Source: Prosthecobacter sp. (lineage in GTDB: Bacteria; Verrucomicrobiota; Verrucomicrobiia; Verrucomicrobiales; Verrucomicrobiaceae). Taken from it: a DNA stretch of 49,040 bases. The stretch covers positions 1 through 49,040 of the forward strand of contig NZ_JAQSEA010000114.1 of the NCBI RefSeq assembly GCF_029946185.1, given 5' to 3'. Both the position numbers and the translations under genes were made by a program. Every line of letters starts with the position of its first letter. Positions within the stretch are counted from its first letter, which is position 1. Below the pieces are notes generated by a model. The model saw only the letters and a program-made list of their open reading frames with translations. It was not told the origin of the DNA and searched no databases. Positions 44,169-49,040 of this stretch are shown here, in pieces.

Positions 44169-45479
44169 TTAACCAACGGCGTTTGCCTTGAGCAGATCCC
44201 CCAATAATCCGCGCTGGCGGTAGAACTCGACTTCGGCCACGCCTGTGGCTTCCAAATCGGCGCGAATCTCTGCCGCACCACGCTCTGAGGCGACGTGCTG
44301 ACGGATGAGGGCGGTCTTGCGGGCCTGCAAATCGAGGAACTCCAGGTCCACTACCGGGGTCTCCGGCCATTTGCCGTCGGCCTGCCCAGACTTGAGCACC
44401 TGTTTGAAGGGCTTGCCGACCTTCTGCGCCTGCGTCTTGGCCTCATTGATGCCGGCATACCAGTCCGGGTGCACGAGGCGGTAGTAGTCGCGCATGGCCT
44501 GCTTGTTGTAATGAATGACCAGCTTGCGGCCTTCCACTTCAAGGAAGGTGGTGCCACGGAAGGAGTCGGCGTCGATGGTATCGACGAAGAGCAGCTCTTC
44601 GCGATCCACGGCAAATTCCCATTTCAGGTCCCACAGGAGCAGGCCGGCGCTTTCCAGAAGCTCCCGCACGGCCCAGCCGCCGAGGATGGCCAGCTTGACG
44701 GTGTGCAGGAAGTCATCGCTGCTGAGGCCGGACATCATCAGCGCCTCCTGCTTGCTCACGGCGCGGTCTTCGGGCTCGTATTTGCTGGTGAGGTCATAGA
44801 TGGCCCGCTCCAGCATTTCCCACACGCCCATGGGCTTGGAGAGGCCAAGTTCCTGCTCGTAGCTGCGCTTGGCGGGTTCGCTGAGGCTCTCATATTTTTT
44901 CAGGATGGACGAGCCGCTGGTCACACCAAAGCGCACGATGTATTCCAGAGGCACCACGTACGTGGCGCTCTGGTGGAACTGTGCGTAGTCAAAGACATGC
45001 GCGCCCAGCAGGTTGCGCTGCGGTGGGTGCATCACCGGGAAGCGGCGCACGACGTTGTAGCAGCTCGGATTCGTCGGGAGGCCTGTGCGGACGATTTCGC
45101 CCGTCACAGCATCCACCATGCCGATATGATGAGTCGCCGCGCCACGCTCCAGCATCGTTTCCATGGGGCCGGTGAGCAGTTCTTTGCGCCAGGCGGGGTC
45201 CATCGGTGTGTTTTCGATGGCCGTCTTCACCCGCTGCCAGGTTTCCGGCTGGCTGAGGCGGGAATACATGGCGTGGCGGAAGATGGCGCGGTTCAGGTCA
45301 TTGCCTTCGATGTTGAAGATGGAGCCCACGTCAAAGACGGAGCCTGCAGGCGTCGTTTCGCACACGACGTAGCCCGGATGATCTGGCACGGCGTAGAGAT
45401 TCTGCACGGAGCCGCGATAGACGGGCTCGCCGAGCTTCGAAAGATTGAGATGCGTGGGCGCTGGAGCGGGGTGGGACAT
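44169..45479 (-). CDS. purC: Long SAICAR synthase-like protein (PurC family)
   Basis: 436 residues from ATG at 45479. SAICAR synthetase-like features: YRGSVQNLYAVPDH with the nucleotide-binding loop, SVFDVGSIFNIEGNDLNR, EYIVRFGVTSGSS and LLLWDLKWEFAVDRE followed by VDTIDADSFRGT, corresponding to the family D-x-K-x-E-F and D-E-x-x-x-D-S-x-R segments. The protein is much longer than typical bacterial PurC (about 240 residues) and diverged. Expected role: ATP-dependent condensation of CAIR with aspartate in purine synthesis. The gene symbol is tentative. No purine genes are adjacent. Confidence 0.75.
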   Translation of the reverse strand: MSHPAPAPTHLNLSKLGEPVYRGSVQNLYAVPDHPGYVVCETTPAGSVFDVGSIFNIEGNDLNRAIFRHAMYSRLSQPETWQRVKTAIENTPMDPAWRKELLTGPMETMLERGAATHHIGMVDAVTGEIVRTGLPTNPSCYNVVRRFPVMHPPQRNLLGAHVFDYAQFHQSATYVVPLEYIVRFGVTSGSSILKKYESLSEPAKRSYEQELGLSKPMGVWEMLERAIYDLTSKYEPEDRAVSKQEALMMSGLSSDDFLHTVKLAILGGWAVRELLESAGLLLWDLKWEFAVDREELLFVDTIDADSFRGTTFLEVEGRKLVIHYNKQAMRDYYRLVHPDWYAGINEAKTQAQKVGKPFKQVLKSGQADGKWPETPVVDLEFLDLQARKTALIRQHVASERGAAEIRADLEATGVAEVEFYRQRGLLGDLLKANAVG

Positions 45480-45558
45480 GGTTCCGGGGAAAAACAACGG
45501 ATTCTGCGCCTGCGCAAGTGCCGAGAGCGTCGCAGATTCCAGAACATTGATTCTTTGA

Positions 45559-45620
45559 CCACGGAATACCCGGAAGCCAGAATCCTTGAGATCGGGTCTT
45601 TTCCGTGTATTCTGTGTATT
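45559..45620. repeat. Short interspersed GGAATAC/GTATTCxG-type repeat
   Basis: Between purC-like and glnS, ACGGAATAC (45561-45569) is opposed by GTGTATTCTGTGTATT (45605-45620) as an imperfect inverted repeat. This looks like a small dispersed intergenic repeat, but only one copy is in this window. Confidence 0.3.
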
Positions 45621-45737
45621 GACTGCGCTGCGCTTGCCCTGCGGGCTCCCTATGGGTCGTCTGTCTCACTACGTTCGGCTCCGTGGTTCAACGCCCCTCC
45701 TTGACTCATCACTGCTTGTGCGGAAACTCCGCCCTCC

Positions 45738-47438
45738 ATGTCCGAAGCCGCCGCCACTCCTCCCGCCTCCCTCGATTTCATCCGTGAAATGATCGCTGCC
45801 GATCTCGCCGCAGGTCGCAATGACGGGAAGGTCGTCACCCGTTTCCCGCCGGAGCCGAATGGCTACCTGCACATCGGCCATGCGAAGAGCATCTGCCTGA
45901 ACTTCGGCATCGCGCAGGAGAATGCGCCGAATTCGCGCTGCCACCTGCGCTTTGACGACACGAACCCGACCAAGGAAGAAGTCGAGTACGTGGACAGCAT
46001 CAAGGCCGACGTCCAATGGCTCGGCTTCGACTGGGGCGACCACCTCTTCTTCGCCAGCGACTACTTCGAAAAGCTCTACGGATTCGCGGAGCAGCTCATC
46101 ACCAAGGGCCTCGCGTATGTGGATGACCAGACGCAGGAGGAGATGCGGGCCAGCCGTGGCACGCTCACCTCCCCCGGCACCCGCAGTCCCTATGCGGACC
46201 GCAGCGTGGAGGAAAACCTCGATCTCTTCCGCCGCATGCGGCAGGGCGAGTTCAAAGAAGGAGAGAAAGTCCTGCGGGCCAAGATCGACATGGCCTCGGT
46301 CAACATGCACATGCGCGATCCGGCGCTCTACCGCATCCTCCGCGCGCACCATCACCGCACGGGCGATGCGTGGTGCATCTACCCGATGTACGACTACGCG
46401 CACCCGCTCAGCGATGCGCTGGAAGGCATCACCCACAGCCTCTGCACGCTGGAGTTCGAGATCCATCGCCCCCTGTATGAGTGGCTCATCAACAACGTCG
46501 ATGGCCTGCCCGGCGCGCCGTATCAGCGCGAATTTGCCCGCCTGAACCTGACCTACACCGTGATGAGCAAGCGCAAGCTGCTCCGCCTCGTCAAAGAAGA
46601 CCTCGTCAACGGCTGGGACGACCCACGCATGCCCACCATCTCCGGCATGCGCCGCCGTGGAATCACCGCCTCTGCCATTCGCAGCTTCTGCAAAACGATC
46701 GGGCTGACCAAGTTCAACTCGCTCACGGAGATCGCCTTGCTGGAGCACTCCATCCGCGAAGACCTCAACAAGATCTCCCACCGCGCCTACGGCGTACTGC
46801 GCCCGATCAAGGTGGTCATCACGAACTACCCTGAAGATCAGGTCGAGTACTTCGATGCACCAAACCACCCTGAAGATCCGGAGGCGGGCACACGCCAGGT
46901 GCCGCTCTGCCGTGAGCTGTACATCGAGTCCGACGACTTCATGGAGTTCCCCTCCGACGGCTTCCACCGCCTCAAGCCCGGCGGCGAAGTGCGCCTGAAG
47001 TTTGCCTTCTGCATCATCTGCCAGGAGGTCATCAAAGACGCCGAGGGGAACATTCTCGAACTGCGCTGCACCTACGACGACGCCACGCGCCACGGCAAGA
47101 AACCCGAAGGCCGCACCAAGCCCAAAGGCATCATCCACTGGGTCAGCGCCCGCCACGCCATCGACGCCCCCGTGCGCCTCTACGACCGCCTTTTCACCGT
47201 GGAAACCCCAGACGCCGATGCAGGCGAAGACGGGGATTTCACGAAGTTCCTCAACCCAGCTTCGTGTGAAACGATCACCAATGCCAAGCTGGAGCCGAGC
47301 TTGAAAGACGCCGCCCCCGGCAGCCACTGGCAGTTCGAACGCGTCGCTTATGTCTATGCTGACCCGATTGATTCGAAGCCTGGCGCGCCAGTTTTCAACC
47401 GCACGGTGACGCTGAAGGATGGGTGGGTGAAGAAGTAG
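45738..47438 (+). CDS. glnS: Glutaminyl-tRNA synthetase
   Basis: 566 residues, ATG start. Class I aminoacyl-tRNA synthetase motifs: HIGH (45-48, in [16 protein letters not shown]) and the KMSKS equivalent VMSKRKL (275-281). [15 protein letters not shown] and [20 protein letters not shown] are GlnRS/GluRS subfamily segments, and the C-terminal beta-barrel anticodon-binding region is present. Length is typical for GlnRS. It charges tRNA-Gln directly. It is monocistronic and ends at a terminator. Confidence 0.96.
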   Translation: MSEAAATPPASLDFIREMIAADLAAGRNDGKVVTRFPPEPNGYLHIGHAKSICLNFGIAQENAPNSRCHLRFDDTNPTKEEVEYVDSIKADVQWLGFDWGDHLFFASDYFEKLYGFAEQLITKGLAYVDDQTQEEMRASRGTLTSPGTRSPYADRSVEENLDLFRRMRQGEFKEGEKVLRAKIDMASVNMHMRDPALYRILRAHHHRTGDAWCIYPMYDYAHPLSDALEGITHSLCTLEFEIHRPLYEWLINNVDGLPGAPYQREFARLNLTYTVMSKRKLLRLVKEDLVNGWDDPRMPTISGMRRRGITASAIRSFCKTIGLTKFNSLTEIALLEHSIREDLNKISHRAYGVLRPIKVVITNYPEDQVEYFDAPNHPEDPEAGTRQVPLCRELYIESDDFMEFPSDGFHRLKPGGEVRLKFAFCIICQEVIKDAEGNILELRCTYDDATRHGKKPEGRTKPKGIIHWVSARHAIDAPVRLYDRLFTVETPDADAGEDGDFTKFLNPASCETITNAKLEPSLKDAAPGSHWQFERVAYVYADPIDSKPGAPVFNRTVTLKDGWVKK

Positions 47439-47465
47439 GGCTGTTGCTTTGTGACAGAAGTTCTC

Positions 47466-47500
47466 GCAGACCAGTTGCTCAGCGATTGGTCTGCTTTCTT
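47466..47500 (+). terminator. Rho-independent terminator of glnS
   Basis: Stem GCAGACCA/TGGTCTGC, loop of 13 bases, then TTTCTT. It begins 28 bases after the glnS stop. Confidence 0.8.
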
Positions 47501-47550
47501 CCTGCCATTCAAAAGAGACATTCGTTGCAAGCACGAGTGCCCGTATCACT

Positions 47551-47952
47551 TCAGAAACTTCCCAGTGAGCAGCTCGCAACGCCAAGAAAGTCGAATCGAA
47601 TCAGAATGGCGATCATGACAGCGCTCAGAACGAATCTGTAAATTCGCTGCCAGATGGTCCCGGAGTTCAAAGCTCCAACCATGAGCGCAAATGCGGCAAT
47701 CACAGTCGCCGGATAGACCAGAAGACCGTAGGGAATGGCCAGATTGACGAATGCTATGCCTTCGGGGGTTCGGAAACTCATGCTGCCACCGCCTGCATAC
47801 TCGTTTCGCCAGCTGTCCAAGAGAGCACCTGAATCAGTCACTCTTTCCATGAGGCACCACATCGTGATCGAATACACCGCGAGAAACAGGATGATGGCTT
47901 GAGCTATGGAAAAGCGACGGAGGCTGCTTGATGATATGGCGTTGGTTTCCAT
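47551..47952 (-). CDS. Hypothetical membrane protein
   Basis: 133 residues, ATG at 47952. Three likely membrane helices: AQAIILFLAVYSITMW, LAIPYGLLVYPATVIAAFALM and YRFVLSAVMIAILIRF. A periplasmic loop is predicted between helices 1 and 2. No family is recognised. It is preceded by the VOC gene on the same strand. Confidence 0.65.
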   Translation of the reverse strand: METNAISSSSLRRFSIAQAIILFLAVYSITMWCLMERVTDSGALLDSWRNEYAGGGSMSFRTPEGIAFVNLAIPYGLLVYPATVIAAFALMVGALNSGTIWQRIYRFVLSAVMIAILIRFDFLGVASCSLGSF

Positions 47953-47970
47953 TTTAGGTGAACATGAAGA

Positions 47971-48333
47971 TCAATTCGAGGTTACCAACTCCACCACATG
48001 CCCATCAAGGTCTTTAACCACGGCACGGCGTCCCCACTCAGAATCAGTCGGCGCGGTGATGATCTCGGTACCGATCTGCGAAAGCAGGGTCACGATCTCA
48101 TCCACTGATTCGACCCGAAATCCAATTCGGGCACCGGTCGTCGGTAGGGATTTGGGAGTCATTGGGTAGATCTCAAACACCATCCCGGAGACTTCTGAGG
48201 CGTAGTGCTCTGGACCCGAGCCGTGGGAATGGCGCGTCAACAGCAGTCCCATCTGCCGATAAAATTGCGCAGCACGATCGATGTCCGGCGAGCGGAGCAC
48301 AACCAAGTTCAAATGGGGCGGTGGGGCAAACAT
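47971..48333 (-). CDS. VOC (glyoxalase/dioxygenase-like) protein
   Basis: 120 residues from ATG at 48333; a TTG at 48354 is an alternative. A single VOC-type fold: NLVVLRSPDIDRAAQFYRQM, then GMVFEIYP, IGFRVESVDEIV and VVKDLDGHVVELV, the C-terminal metal-site strand. Such proteins are often metal-dependent isomerases or resistance proteins; the ligand is unknown. It is immediately upstream of the membrane protein gene (18 bases), suggesting an operon. Confidence 0.8.
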   Translation of the reverse strand: MFAPPPHLNLVVLRSPDIDRAAQFYRQMGLLLTRHSHGSGPEHYASEVSGMVFEIYPMTPKSLPTTGARIGFRVESVDEIVTLLSQIGTEIITAPTDSEWGRRAVVKDLDGHVVELVTSN

Positions 48334-48567
48334 GCTAAAGTGTTGAACAGTCAAGGTGAGGTGGGGCCGTCTCCACCATTTTGTTCGTCGTTGTTATCGT
48401 CCGCTGTTATATCCTGCATGCTCATATAGTCGAAATGCAGCCATGGAGGCGGTTGCAGGGTCGTCTGCTCGCTTCGGGTCAGTCCCATGCCATTCCAAAT
48501 TTTGGCCAAGGATGTTTTGACGCGGTGGTGCAAATGGGGGCACATTGACCTAACGTCCCCCTTCCCC

Positions 48568-48825
48568 ATGAAACTGATCCGTGATATTCTCGTGCTCTGC
48601 TCGGGCATTGTGTCTGCTCTTTACCTGCTGAACGTTGGTTTCGGTGTGGCGGAGTTCATTCCGGACAACATTCCCATCTTTGGCAATCTGGATGAAGCGG
48701 CGGCGACGGCGCTGTTGATCAACTGCCTGGCTTACTTTGGGTTGGATATCGGGCACTTTCTTCGACGCAAGGGTACGGAGGAGAAAGCTGAGCCGAAGAC
48801 GCATGACATTGATGTGACGAAGTGA
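48568..48825 (+). CDS. Small two-helix membrane protein
   Basis: 85 residues from ATG at 48568. Helix one LVLCSGIVSALYLLNVGFGV; then FIPDNIPIFGNLDEAAATAL and helix two ALLINCLAYFGLDIG. The I-P-D-x-I-P-x-x-G-x-x-D-E motif is that of DUF1232-like/YkvA-type small membrane proteins. It ends with a charged tail. It is divergent from the VOC gene. Confidence 0.7.
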   Translation: MKLIRDILVLCSGIVSALYLLNVGFGVAEFIPDNIPIFGNLDEAAATALLINCLAYFGLDIGHFLRRKGTEEKAEPKTHDIDVTK

Positions 48826-48860
48826 GCGGGCTGGGATGAGCGTCCTAGCGGCGGCACCCA

Positions 48861-48973
48861 AGTACTCATGAGCTTTAGCTCGTTCTGGGTTCTGGGAGAG
48901 GCGGCGCTTCCAGAACGAGCTGAAGCTCAGGACTACTTTTTCCAGAGCGAGCTGAAGCTCGGGAGTGCTTTCT
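48861..48973. repeat. REP-like inverted and direct repeat cluster
   Basis: A copy at 48910-48937 (CCAGAACGAGCTGAAGCTC core) is opposed by an inverted copy at 48861-48888 that matches at most of the 28 positions, and a third direct copy lies at 48942-48960 (CCAGAGCGAGCTGAAGCTC). Each contains the palindrome GAGCT-(G/T)AAGCTC or close to it. The arrangement can form a large hairpin and looks like an interspersed repetitive element. Confidence 0.75.
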
Positions 48974-48974
48974 A

Positions 48975-49040
48975 AGCGCTGGGTATCGCTCCTATGACGA
49001 CGTCGGCTATGGGGCCGGAGGCTTCCGCGTCAGCGCCTTG
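48975..49040 (+). pseudogene. Possible C-terminal fragment of a formylglycine-generating enzyme-like gene, cut at window edge
   Basis: In one plus frame, immediately after the repeat, the sequence reads SAGYRSYDDVGYGAGGFRVS at about 48976-49035. G-F-R-V near the end and R-S-Y-D before it resemble the C-terminus of SUMF1/FGE-sulfatase-family proteins. No start or upstream domain precedes it, because the repeat lies directly before it. The opposite strand is also open from the edge. Very short, so uncertain. Confidence 0.3.

Noticed and set aside
44295-45704. Long plus-strand open frame antisense to the PurC-like gene
   Set aside because: No recognisable domain; the minus-strand SAICAR synthase motifs explain the region.
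45669-47585. Long open frame antisense to glnS (over 600 codons)
   Set aside because: Glutaminyl-tRNA synthetase is unmistakable on the plus strand; the antisense frame is a GC-rich codon artefact without motifs.

Overview
The window looks like a chromosomal segment of a Verrucomicrobia-type bacterium, probably Verrucomicrobiaceae (Prosthecobacter/Verrucomicrobium-like). That placement is inference. It rests on the moderately high GC, start sites that mostly lack a clear Shine-Dalgarno, an unusually long SAICAR-synthase-like protein, a glutaminyl-tRNA synthetase, and a dense load of soluble hybrid histidine kinases and stress-type small proteins.

Layout. 1-7170: a truncated kinase-like gene running off the left edge, a DUF2934 protein, a minimal histidine kinase, a REC-HK-REC hybrid kinase, a di-haem cytochrome c peroxidase-like protein, a NarL-type regulator and a DUF892-like protein. 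7167-12900: an ECF sigma factor, then a tightly overlapping operon kaiC-kaiB-kaiB-(PAS)3-HK-REC, all on the minus strand. 13087-22604: DUF883, DUF892 and UbiB/ABC1 genes, a secreted Gly/Thr/Asn-rich repeat protein, a duplicated-domain secreted protein, a cardiolipin-synthase-like phospholipase D, an EEP nuclease/phosphatase and a second, near-duplicate ECF sigma factor. 22779-24248: a decayed topoisomerase IB gene, a CsbD-domain lipoprotein and two tiny paralogous membrane proteins that were too short for routine gene calling. 24291-43627: a CheB-CheR-PAS-HK-REC fusion, a REC-HK kinase, a wHTH/DUF5985 trio, a 2377-residue poly-HAMP hybrid kinase with fourteen 92-residue units, another REC-HK-REC kinase, DUF883 and DUF1328 proteins and two NarL-type regulators. 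43660-49040: an IS3-like transposase remnant, tandem tRNA-Met and tRNA-Asn genes, housekeeping purC-like and glnS genes, small membrane and VOC proteins, and a terminal repeat cluster next to a fragment resembling the C-terminus of a formylglycine-generating enzyme.

How it may work together. None of the complete kinases shows a transmembrane sensor, and four of them end in similar receiver domains. The small proteins (DUF883, DUF892, CsbD, DUF1328) belong to families that in enterobacteria are known as stationary-phase or osmotic stress genes, yet no RpoS-like sigma is seen; the two ECF sigmas are the obvious candidates. My reading is a cytoplasmic signalling and envelope-stress island that includes a KaiA-less KaiBC module. 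Two palindromes of the form TCAGG-N6-CCTGA, or one mismatch from it, lie upstream of the kai operon and the giant kinase and may be shared operator sites.
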